Source: Timburyella sp030842085 (lineage in GTDB: Bacteria > Bacillota > Clostridia > Oscillospirales > Acutalibacteraceae). Taken from it: DNA of 11,487 nt. The DNA lies in contig JAUUSE010000057.1 of the NCBI GenBank assembly GCA_030842085.1, positions 1-11,487 on the forward strand, given 5' to 3'. Under the pieces are notes generated by a model. It made no database searches, was not told the DNA's origin, and saw nothing but the letters and a program-made list of their open reading frames with translations. Position 1 is the first letter of the stretch. Every line of letters starts with the position of its first letter. The translations under genes were made by a program, and so were the position numbers. Positions 1 through 5,562 of the stretch are shown one piece after another.

Positions 1-1
1 T

Positions 2-352
2 TGTTTTGGAATTGATGCGGTTAAAAATTTGTACTTTTACATAGAACATATAAAAGGGACTGAAAAAGAGCTTGATGTCAGATACTTCTATTTTTTATGG
101 GAGCACAAAAAGCTAATGCACGACCGTATTAAGTATATGACTGAAAATGGGTATGTTAAGGGGAATTTAAATTTATATGATGAATATGCTCAGGCGGTAA
201 ACGATTCAGAAATGATCAAAAATTTACTGTTAAAATATAACATAAAGCATGATATTAATATTTTGCTGAGAATGCAGAATCTGCTATGTTCTGTCATTCA
301 AAATGATGAAAATACAATTGGGCAGTTGCTTGAAAATATCGTTGATAAGTAA
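2..352 (+). CDS. 3' end of an unrecognised gene (partial)
   Basis: An open frame enters from the left edge and stops with TAA at 350-352, leaving about 116 residues. The first possible start inside the window (TTG at 29) has no ribosome binding site and the frame is open upstream of it, so this is better read as the C-terminal part of a longer protein. The visible part is rich in aromatic and charged residues (YFYFLWEHKKLM, then a DEYAQA stretch) and looks all-helical, with no membrane segment or metal motif. Its codons are AT-rich like the spacers around it. I do not recognise the family. The gene lies outside the integrase module, or is cargo of that element if the element extends past the left edge. 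Confidence 0.6.
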   Translation, partial: CFGIDAVKNLYFYIEHIKGTEKELDVRYFYFLWEHKKLMHDRIKYMTENGYVKGNLNLYDEYAQAVNDSEMIKNLLLKYNIKHDINILLRMQNLLCSVIQNDENTIGQLLENIVDK

Positions 353-766
353 AGTTCAGAGAATGGTAATTTACTGAAAAACAGTGGAGGCAAATATAGA
401 TATTTTAATTTCTCTTGGCATGGATATTGTAGTGGTCAAAGCACAAGGACAAGATATTTTTGCGTCACACGTTAGTTTGACATTACGAATTTGAATGTGC
501 TTATTGATTTGTCGTAATCATCAAAATTTATTACATAAAAAAGGGACAGGGAATTAATTGAAAAGCTATCGGGATTAGGGTTATCAGGCGTATAAAAGCC
601 GCAAACACCTTAAAGAAAGGCGTTTCGATAAGACGCGCGCGTCCAAAGTCAATTATTGCAAGCCCATAGAAAAGGATAAAAATTTGTAGTGGTTAAGATA
701 CCATGGTAAAACTATTTAACCAAAAACGGCATTTTAGCATTGCCACTGATATTAGTCAAGCGTTCG
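353..766. other. Gene-free stretch with possible coding remnants
   Basis: No intact gene is visible. Short open segments look partly protein-like. One at 384-494 starts with GTG but has no clear ribosome binding site. One at 542-595 reads RDRELIEKLSGLGLSGV before a stop. One at 588-689, in another frame, is very basic (YKSRKHLKERRFDKTRAS). The last two overlap end to start in different frames, as a frameshifted gene remnant would. A perfect 10-bp palindrome, TACCATGGTA, sits near 697-706. I cannot assign a family, and the remnant reading is an inference. Confidence 0.3.
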
Positions 767-788
767 TTTTAAAAACTTAACCCGTTAA
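767..788 (+). repeat. Direct repeat, copy A (palindromic core)
   Basis: This 22-base stretch matches 1468-1489 at 21 of 22 positions. It contains the palindrome TTAACCCGTTAA (5-bp half-sites, 2-base centre). The sequence at 782-794 (CCGTTAAAATCGA) also recurs exactly at 3110-3122, past the integrase. Such repeats around an int/xis pair may be recombinase or excisionase binding sites. That role is inferred. Confidence 0.6.
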
Positions 789-795
789 AATCGAT

Positions 796-824
796 AAGCG
801 CAGTCTTATGACTGCGCTTTTTTT
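796..824 (+). terminator. Rho-independent terminator
   Basis: A perfect 10-bp stem (AAGCGCAGTC / GACTGCGCTT) with loop TTAT is followed by seven T on the plus strand. It would stop transcription coming from the left before it enters the excisionase/integrase module. Its left arm (AAGCGCAGTCTTA, 796-808) recurs exactly at 3209-3221 near the tRNA, where the right arm is missing. Confidence 0.85.
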
Positions 825-849
825 ATTAAAAATAAAAATTTTTTTGGAA

Positions 850-1092
850 AAAGGGTACGTTTTGGGTGCCCTTTCGTTATTTATATTAATAGAGGGCAAA
901 ATTAGCTTAGCACATTGACAAGTTAATAGTAGCATACAGGAAACAAGCCCGGCGAGCGGCGGGCAGAGTATTCTGCCCCGCATAATCCGCTGCCCTGCAA
1001 GCAGCGGCTGCCATGACCCGGCTATAATGACACTTATCCGGCGGCACCGGATACCATTATTTATGGAAAGCCGATTTTCGCGCATTTCGGCT
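850..1092 (+). other. Array of hairpins upstream of the excisionase gene
   Basis: Five inverted repeats follow each other: 850-858/866-874 (AAAGGGTAC with GTGCCCTTT, one G-U), 961-967/972-978 (GGGCAGA/TCTGCCC), 987-993/1001-1007 (CCGCTGC/GCAGCGG), 1035-1041/1047-1053 (TATCCGG/CCGGATA), and 1069-1074/1087-1092 (AGCCGA/TCGGCT). From about 945 to 1130 the sequence is markedly more GC-rich than its surroundings. No convincing coding frame covers it. It could be a structured leader RNA of the xis-int transcript, a protein-binding region of the mobile element, or an origin-type region. The sequence alone does not decide between these. Confidence 0.55.
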
Positions 1093-1191
1093 GAGATATA
1101 CGGCAGTATTATCCTGTATGTCCTTGGATGGGCTGAATAATCCAGACGCGCTGATTTTAACAGCAAAGACGTATGTAACGAGGTGGTATTT

Positions 1192-1473
1192 ATGAACGAC
1201 TATTTTAACACCTTTTTAGACACCTTTACAGACAATCCCCAATACATAACCATCGGCATAGCCGCCGCCTTTGAGGCCAGACGGCTTGCCGAAAAGTATA
1301 ACAAGGACTTTTTTGACTGCGATGATGTGGCTAAAATCACCACTGTGGGCAAAAACAATATCGGTACTTTAATGAGAAGCGACGCCTTTCCTGTCTCACA
1401 AATAGGCAGCCGAAAGGTCGTCAGCCCTTTAAGCCTCGTGCTTTGGTCGATATCTCACTTTATATCATTTTAA
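1192..1473 (+). CDS. Excisionase-like small winged-helix DNA-binding protein
   Basis: The protein has 93 residues. The ATG at 1192 follows GAGGTGG (1180-1186) with 5-base spacing; a GTG at 1183 overlaps that site and is rejected. Residues 1-40 are helical. Residues 42-63 (DCDDVAKITTVGKNNIGTLMRS) look like a MerR/Xis-type helix-turn-helix, and residues 66-85 (FPVSQIG-RKVVSPLSLVLW) fit the wing and second helix that set DNA contacts in excisionase-like proteins. Small proteins of this kind next to a tyrosine integrase usually bend DNA at attachment sites to promote excision, or regulate int. The integrase starts 204 bases downstream from its own promoter. The short ISHFISF tail after the wing could mean a slightly shortened C-terminus. 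The family call is fairly sure; an excision role is inferred from context. Confidence 0.7.
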   Translation: MNDYFNTFLDTFTDNPQYITIGIAAAFEARRLAEKYNKDFFDCDDVAKITTVGKNNIGTLMRSDAFPVSQIGSRKVVSPLSLVLWSISHFISF

Positions 1474-1489
1474 AAACTTAACTCGTTAA
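1468..1489 (+). repeat. Direct repeat, copy B (palindromic core)
   Basis: This is the second copy of the 767-788 repeat, with one mismatch (centre CC changed to TC), keeping the palindrome TTAACTCGTTAA. It begins over the excisionase stop codon and ends one base before the -35 box of the integrase promoter, so a protein bound here could affect int transcription. Confidence 0.6.
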
Positions 1490-1490
1490 T

Positions 1491-1520
1491 TTGACTTTTA
1501 ATTATGCCGCTATATATAAT
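1491..1520 (+). promoter_or_regulatory. Integrase promoter
   Basis: TTGACT (1491-1496) and TATAAT (1515-1520) are separated by 18 bases, close to the sigma-A consensus, with a predicted start near 1527. It lies directly downstream of repeat B and its -10 box is in the left arm of a large inverted repeat. The position between the excisionase stop and the integrase start suggests int can be transcribed separately from the excisionase gene. Confidence 0.65.
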
Positions 1521-1552
1521 GGGGACAAATTCAATTATATATTATGCGGCAT
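1504..1552. repeat. Large imperfect inverted repeat over the int promoter
   Basis: The left arm 1504-1520 and right arm 1534-1552 share ATGCCGC/GCGGCAT (7 bp) and ATATATAAT/ATTATATAT (9 bp), with a 1/3-base offset and a 13-base centre. The -10 box is inside the left arm and the predicted transcript start is in the centre. A full RNA hairpin therefore would not form from this promoter, and a DNA operator is the more likely role. A transcript reading through from the excisionase gene would contain both arms. Confidence 0.6.
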
Positions 1553-1574
1553 ATTAAGGAGGTATCGACAGATA

Positions 1575-1685
1575 GTGCCGTATCACAAATCCATTAACCG
1601 TTTTCTTAATCTGTCTTATTTGATAAAATATATGAATCCTCAAGCTGCTCTAAATTCATTAATTCATATTTTAATATATGGCTAA
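1575..1685 (+). CDS. Possible leader peptide overlapping the integrase start
   Basis: A strong AAGGAGGT (1556-1563) is followed after 11 bases by GTG at 1575, opening a 36-residue frame (VPYHKSINRF...). Its stop TAA (1683-1685) overlaps the integrase ATG (1678) by 8 bases. The integrase itself has no recognisable ribosome binding site, so translational coupling from this frame would explain its expression. The spacing is long, the start is GTG, and the peptide resembles nothing I know, so it may be chance. Confidence 0.25.
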   Translation: MPYHKSINRFLNLSYLIKYMNPQAALNSLIHILIYG

Positions 1686-3081
1686 TAAAAGCTACTCAAG
1701 GCGCGGCAACAACGAGGGTTCAATTTATCAGAGAAAAGACGGACGCTGGGTAGGCCAGTATACCGACGGATATAAGGAAAACGGCAAACAAACATTAAAG
1801 TATATTTACGGCAAAACACGCGAGGAAGTAGCAAATAAACTCTATCCGATAATAGGGTATAAAAAGCTTAATCCGAATGTAGTCGGCAGGCAGGAAAGCG
1901 ACATAACCGTTGCAGAGTACGGGCTGTCATGGCTCATGGAGTATAAGCGCCATACGGTCGGCAAAAGCTCAACTTTTGAATGGTATGCCCACAAATTTAC
2001 CTCTCACATAAAGCCCGGGATTGGACATCTAAAGATGAGAGACGTTACGCGTAAGGATATCATCGCTTTTCTTGACAGGCTGAGCAAAAAACAGCCCCAA
2101 ATTGCTGTATCCACTATCAACGGAGTGCGGCTGTTTTTAATGGAAATGTTCGATGATGCCGTTGTAGAAGGCATAATCGAACAGTCGCCGATGGTAAAAA
2201 TAAAGCGCTACCGTGACAAAGCTGAAGACTACAGGAAAAAGGAGCGTACCAAGGGATTATCACCGGAGCAGAGGCAATTTGTGATAGAAAACACAAAGGA
2301 TACGCCGGCCTTCCATCGTATAGTCCTCTTTCTGATGTTTACCGGACTGCGGATAGGCGAAACGCTTGCCATCAGGTGGCGGCAGGTTGATTTCAGTGCA
2401 GGAATTTTGACAGTAGATGCATCTGTAAGTAAAAATATTAAGTTTGATGAGCAGGCGTATAAAATATCGGTCAAAGAGGAAATATCTACCACCAAAACGG
2501 GCAGCAGTGAACGGGCATTTAAGCTCCCGAAGATAGTTTTGGATGTTTTAAGGGAAATCTATTCAGAACAGCTTGACATGGAAAAGAAGCTTAACAAAAA
2601 GCTCACCTGCCCGGACGGCTTTGTTTTCTGCAACAAATTTGGCAAACGACGCACATATTCCGGCATAACATCATATTTTGAGCGATTTAAAAAGAAATAC
2701 GACATCGACTTTGAGTTTCATGCGCACGTTTTACGGCATACCTTTGCGACGATTATGGCCGAACAGAAGACCCACATGGGCAAAATATCCATGATGCTCG
2801 GACATTCAGATGTAAAAACTACCCTCAGCATATACACACATATTTTAAACAGCCGGCTTATGGATGAGAGCGAGGAGGACAAGCTCGACGAAGCTTATCA
2901 GATGCTTGTGCAGCCTAATCATAAACAGCATGATGAGAAGCGCACTGTGCAAGACAGAGAGCAGGATAATAATCAGCAGCAGGTCATGCAGTTTTTGTCA
3001 AGTCTGACGCCGGAGGCTTTAGAGCAGTTAAGCGGTGTTTTATCGGCAATGAGTTCACTGATACAATCAAAGGCTTCGTAA
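1678..3081 (+). CDS. Tyrosine-type site-specific integrase
   Basis: The 467-residue protein appears complete and catalyses strand exchange between attachment sites of a mobile element. Residues 9-50 (GNNEGSIYQRKDGRWVGQYT) are the AP2-like arm-binding domain typical of Tn916/phage-type integrases of Firmicutes. Residues 75-172 form the SAM-like core-binding domain. Residues 195-390 are the catalytic domain with all six signature residues visible: R225 (TGLRIGE), K273 (TTKTG), H350 and R353 (HVLRHTF), H376 (LGHSDVKTT), and nucleophile Y386 (SIYTH). A hydrophilic tail of about 70 residues follows. The ATG at 1678 gives the usual N-terminus (MANKSYSRRGNNEGS) but lacks a ribosome binding site. It is preceded by an excisionase-like gene and its 3' end lies 197 bases from the 3' end of a tRNA-Lys gene, the common layout at an integration site. 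No other element genes are in view. Confidence 0.95.
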   Translation: MANKSYSRRGNNEGSIYQRKDGRWVGQYTDGYKENGKQTLKYIYGKTREEVANKLYPIIGYKKLNPNVVGRQESDITVAEYGLSWLMEYKRHTVGKSSTFEWYAHKFTSHIKPGIGHLKMRDVTRKDIIAFLDRLSKKQPQIAVSTINGVRLFLMEMFDDAVVEGIIEQSPMVKIKRYRDKAEDYRKKERTKGLSPEQRQFVIENTKDTPAFHRIVLFLMFTGLRIGETLAIRWRQVDFSAGILTVDASVSKNIKFDEQAYKISVKEEISTTKTGSSERAFKLPKIVLDVLREIYSEQLDMEKKLNKKLTCPDGFVFCNKFGKRRTYSGITSYFERFKKKYDIDFEFHAHVLRHTFATIMAEQKTHMGKISMMLGHSDVKTTLSIYTHILNSRLMDESEEDKLDEAYQMLVQPNHKQHDEKRTVQDREQDNNQQQVMQFLSSLTPEALEQLSGVLSAMSSLIQSKAS

Positions 3082-3109
3082 TTTTTTGTACAGTTATTTG
3101 ACAGTTACG

Positions 3110-3221
3110 CCGTTAAAATCGACCGGTTTTAGTTAAGCTCAGATAAAAAGCCGCATGGAGGCAAATCAAAATATGAAGCAGAAAATGTATTTTAGCAAAA
3201 CCTCTGAAAAGCGCAGTCTTA
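3110..3221 (+). repeat. Split repeat matching 782-808
   Basis: Two 13-base strings found nearly adjacent upstream of the module (782-794 and 796-808) recur in the same order and orientation here, CCGTTAAAATCGA at 3110-3122 and AAGCGCAGTCTTA at 3209-3221, now 86 bases apart. They bracket the xis-int module. They may be copies of an element end or of a host sequence duplicated or rearranged at insertion. A further 12-base direct repeat (GGCAAATCAAAA) is at 3160-3171 and 3232-3243. Confidence 0.5.
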
Positions 3222-3239
3222 GCGGATTTTGGGCAAATC

Positions 3240-3269
3240 AAAAAAGCCGGCCACAGTAACGTGACCAGC
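3240..3269 (-). terminator. Terminator of the tRNA-Lys gene
   Basis: On the minus strand a 9-bp stem (GCTGGTCAC / GTGGCCGGC, two G-U pairs) with loop GTTACT is followed by six T (A at 3240-3245 on the plus strand). It begins 9 bases after the tRNA 3' end, as expected for a monocistronic tRNA transcript. Confidence 0.8.
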
Positions 3270-3278
3270 TCCCCAAAG

Positions 3279-3354
3279 TGGTACACCATTAGGGACTCGA
3301 ACCCTAGACACCCTGATTAAGAGTCAGGTGCTCTACCAACTGAGCTAATGGTGC
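3279..3354 (-). tRNA. tRNA-Lys (anticodon CTT)
   Basis: The minus strand folds as a standard 76-base tRNA including an encoded CCA end. Acceptor GCACCAT pairs with ATGGTGT (one G-U), the D stem is GCTC/GAGC, the anticodon stem is CCTGA/TCAGG around the loop CTCTTAA, and the T stem is TAGGG/CCCTA around TTCGAGT. The discriminator is A. The anticodon CTT reads the lysine codon AAG. Its 3' end faces the integrase gene. tRNA-Lys(CTT) genes are known insertion targets for integrative elements in Firmicutes. No second copy of the tRNA 3' end is visible in the window. Confidence 0.95.
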
Positions 3355-3371
3355 AAATATATTGCTATAGT

Positions 3372-3400
3372 ATTATAGCAATACAAAATATTAATGTCAA
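3372..3400 (-). promoter_or_regulatory. Consensus promoter of the tRNA-Lys gene
   Basis: On the minus strand TTGACA (3395-3400) and TATAAT (3372-3377) are both perfect consensus boxes with 17-base spacing. The start would be about 10 bases before the tRNA 5' end. A short plus-strand frame across this region (3394-3615) is rejected as chance. Confidence 0.85.
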
Positions 3401-3719
3401 GACGTTTGTGTTATTTTTTCTCATATGAATTGATAGTTTTTAAAATGCAATATAAAAATATAATATTTGTTTTAATTTTTAAAATAAACTGCATATTGAA
3501 AAATGAAGAGAAAATGATTAGTTTGGTTTATAATATCACACATTCCCACAAACACAATGCATATATCAGATATAATAATCAGAAATCCTCACAATTTGTA
3601 TATAAAATTTTTTGAAAGAAAGAAATCAAAGTTAAATAGTAGATTTAGAATGCTTATTAATGGTTCAAACTGTTGGTGAATATATTTTACATTTTTGTAA
3701 ATTTATGATATACTTATTG
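3401..3719. other. AT-rich spacer without a supported gene
   Basis: I see no convincing gene. The 9-base string TGTTGGTGA (3671-3679) is the exact reverse complement of TCACCAACA at 3763-3771, so it may belong to the structured region that follows. Confidence 0.5.
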
Positions 3720-3748
3720 TTGACTTAAAAGGTGCTGTTTAATATAAT
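3720..3748 (+). promoter_or_regulatory. Strong promoter far upstream of the glycosyltransferase gene
   Basis: TTGACT (3720-3725) and TATAAT (3743-3748) have 17-base spacing, with a predicted start near 3755. It is about 200 bases ahead of the coding start, so it makes either a long structured leader or a separate small RNA. The promoter spacer lies in the left arm of the inverted repeat 3722-3796. Confidence 0.55.
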
Positions 3749-3796
3749 ACAATTAATTATAATCACCAACAATTTTTGCTTAGCACCTTTTAGGTC
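3722..3796. repeat. Inverted repeat, 15-bp arms
   Basis: GACTTAAAAGGTGCT (3722-3736) and AGCACCTTTTAGGTC (3782-3796) are reverse complements with one mismatch, separated by 45 bases. The pair 3671-3679/3763-3771 interlocks with it. The right arm also overlaps TAGGTCT (3791-3797), which can pair with AGACCTA (3824-3830), so alternative pairings exist. The left arm overlaps the promoter at 3720-3748, which fits an operator with two sites or a small mobile repeat. Confidence 0.55.
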
Positions 3797-3854
3797 TTAT
3801 TTTATATTTTAATGATATAACGCAGACCTATAAAAATAAGTGTACTTATTTTTA
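3755..3854 (+). ncRNA. Possible small RNA or structured leader
   Basis: A transcript from the 3720-3748 promoter would contain the hairpin TAGGTCT/AGACCTA (3791-3797/3824-3830). It would then reach an 11-bp AT-only-ended palindrome at 3831-3841/3844-3854 whose second arm ends in five T, a possible weak terminator, giving an RNA of about 100 bases. If it reads through, this is part of the glycosyltransferase leader, with another hairpin at 3856-3861/3869-3874 (TAGAGC/GCTCTA). I recognise no known riboswitch or RNA family. Confidence 0.25.
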
Positions 3855-3878
3855 ATAGAGCATCAGCAGCTCTAATGC

Positions 3879-3907
3879 TTGAAATAAATATAATAAAATG
3901 ATATGAT
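3879..3907 (+). promoter_or_regulatory. Proximal promoter of the glycosyltransferase gene
   Basis: TTGAAA (3879-3884) and TATGAT (3902-3907) each match consensus at five of six positions with 17-base spacing. The predicted start is near 3914, inside the perfect palindrome at 3909-3922. Confidence 0.5.
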
Positions 3908-3908
3908 A

Positions 3909-3922
3909 AAAACAATTGTTTT
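3909..3922. promoter_or_regulatory. Palindrome at the predicted transcription start
   Basis: AAAACAATTGTTTT is a perfect 14-base palindrome directly downstream of the -10 box at 3902-3907. That is the place where a repressor site blocks transcription. No regulator gene is in the window. Confidence 0.35.
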
Positions 3923-3948
3923 GCTCGGAACAAAAGGGGCGATATATT

Positions 3949-5562
3949 ATGGGCGCTTCTTCTTTAGCTAAGAAAAATAAAATAATAAAAACAATTATAA
4001 TTATTGCAATTGCTATTCCAATTGCAGTTTTATTTTATAATATTTTTATGCAAATATTTTCCCGTATGGCGGAAGAATTGACATTATCATATACAGCTGA
4101 TGCGCCTATGTACTGGACGGTTGGAAAAGGAATTTTAAACGGATTTAAGCCATATCAGGATTTCTACGAAACCAAACCGCCCGGTATTTTTTTGTTATCC
4201 GCGCTATCTTTTGCAATTACCGGCGACGGCTTTGTTACAAATATTTTCTGCTTTATAAGCCTGATAATAATAGGACTTGCCCCTGCTGTTTTTGTAATAT
4301 TGCAAAACAGAAAAAACAGACATAAAAATTCTCCTTATATCCTTTCAATTTTTTCTGCAATTCTTTTTGGCATAATACTGATGTTATATGTCCAGAAACG
4401 CAGCGGAGCAGCGCAGGTTGAAAGTTTCGGTGCAGCGGCAGCGATAATATACATACTGCTCATATCACTTATAGACGGCGAAAAAACTTCTTATAAATCT
4501 CCGCTCATTTGGATTTCATCTTTGTTTTTGATGTTCAGCGTCATGATGAAAGAGCCGTTTTTGCTGGTTTGCATCGCTTGCGCTTTACTCTTTATAAATT
4601 CTAAAAAAGATTTAATAAAGAAGCTGATACTTCCCATTATATCTGGCGGCGCTATGGGAATTTTGCTCATGCTTGCAACAGGTACGTTTGTTCCTTATAT
4701 TAAGTATCATCTGCCTAATATGCTCGGGAATCACGTATCTCGATATGGTTCGCCAATTGTCCGCGGCTTTAATTTTAGAATTATACTAAACAATCTAGGC
4801 AATTTTTCCGCAGGCATTCAAGCAATTATAATTTTCCTTACTGTCAGCGTAGTTGTTTTAACTATATACCGGCAGTATAAGCGAGAGGATACTTCAGCAG
4901 CGGGGATTGCCGGGCGTATATATCATATAATAAAGCTTTTTCCAATCTTTTATCTTACGATTTTTGCTGTCGGAATGGGCGGACAATATTATAACCATCA
5001 TTTTGTTTTTGCAGTTCCGACTTATTTTGCTCTGCTTTGTGCGTTCATAACAGATTTTAACATGCTTGAAAAAGTCGATATCAAAGAATATAAAGCAGGC
5101 GCGATATGTTTCTTTGCAACTGTTGCCATTATTTCAGCTTCTGCCTCCGCATTGCTGCCGGAGCATAGTTATAATAAGCAGAAAGTGGATAATAATCTGA
5201 TTACAATGCAGCGGCATGCTGACTATGTCGATGAAATATTAGATACATTGGGAGAGGAGCGTTATCAATATTTTGGATTCAACGGCAATGTTTTTTATTG
5301 CTTTACCGATCATCTGCCACAGGGGCCGGTGTTTTTTCAGGACCCTTATAATTTTTCGGCAGAAGATAATTGGTTCAGTCAAAATCTGAAGCAGCAGCTA
5401 AATAAAAGCGATGTTGTTATAGTCCAGAAGATTGATGTCGGAGTGCTTAACGATTATGTGAACAGTTATTTGAACGAAAATTTCACAAATATTCCGCCGG
5501 AAAGGCTGAGTGGGATAAACGCACCTAATGACTTCAACTATAAAATTTACTTTCGGAAATAA
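3949..5562 (+). CDS. Multi-pass GT-C / GT39-type glycosyltransferase
   Basis: The ATG at 3949 follows AAGGGG with 9-base spacing; a TTG at 3916 in the same frame lacks a site and lies at the transcript start. The 537-residue protein is very hydrophobic, with a first membrane segment at about 13-33 and many more up to about residue 400, then a soluble C-terminal part of about 135 residues. After the first segment it carries the signature of lipid-phosphate-sugar-dependent GT-C enzymes: D51 (TADAPMYW), the GILNGFKPYQDF stretch (61-72), and KPPG (76-79). GQYYNHHF at 345-352 resembles the conserved late-loop motif of the PMT/ArnT group. Such enzymes move a sugar from a polyprenyl-phosphate donor to a protein, lipid or glycan on the outer membrane face. 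Donor and acceptor cannot be told. It stands alone, with no neighbouring donor-synthesis genes. Confidence 0.75.
   Translation: MGASSLAKKNKIIKTIIIIAIAIPIAVLFYNIFMQIFSRMAEELTLSYTADAPMYWTVGKGILNGFKPYQDFYETKPPGIFLLSALSFAITGDGFVTNIFCFISLIIIGLAPAVFVILQNRKNRHKNSPYILSIFSAILFGIILMLYVQKRSGAAQVESFGAAAAIIYILLISLIDGEKTSYKSPLIWISSLFLMFSVMMKEPFLLVCIACALLFINSKKDLIKKLILPIISGGAMGILLMLATGTFVPYIKYHLPNMLGNHVSRYGSPIVRGFNFRIILNNLGNFSAGIQAIIIFLTVSVVVLTIYRQYKREDTSAAGIAGRIYHIIKLFPIFYLTIFAVGMGGQYYNHHFVFAVPTYFALLCAFITDFNMLEKVDIKEYKAGAICFFATVAIISASASALLPEHSYNKQKVDNNLITMQRHADYVDEILDTLGEERYQYFGFNGNVFYCFTDHLPQGPVFFQDPYNFSAEDNWFSQNLKQQLNKSDVVIVQKIDVGVLNDYVNSYLNENFTNIPPERLSGINAPNDFNYKIYFRK

Noticed and set aside
697..706. 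Possible second copy of the tRNA attachment core
   Set aside because: The palindrome TACCATGGTA only loosely resembles the tRNA end; no stretch of the tRNA 3' end is repeated there.
1063..1140. Short frame MESRFSRISAEIYGS... in frame with the excisionase gene
   Set aside because: No ribosome binding site precedes its ATG, it stops before the excisionase start, and its first part is hairpin sequence.
777..1166. Minus-strand open frame of 129 codons across the hairpin array
   Set aside because: It runs through the terminator and all the hairpins, has no ribosome site and an odd composition, and resembles no family I know.
3173..3259. 28-codon frame after GGAGG (3157-3161), MKQKMYFSKTSEK...
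   Set aside because: The site is 11 bases from the ATG, and the frame ends inside the tRNA terminator and runs across the repeat segments. Chance is more likely.
3394..3615. 73-codon plus-strand frame
   Set aside because: It starts inside the consensus tRNA promoter on the opposite strand, has no ribosome site and has spacer-like composition.
3755..3948. Known riboswitch or T-box leader upstream of the glycosyltransferase gene
   Set aside because: No T-box core (GGTGG-type) or other riboswitch signature is visible; only generic hairpins.
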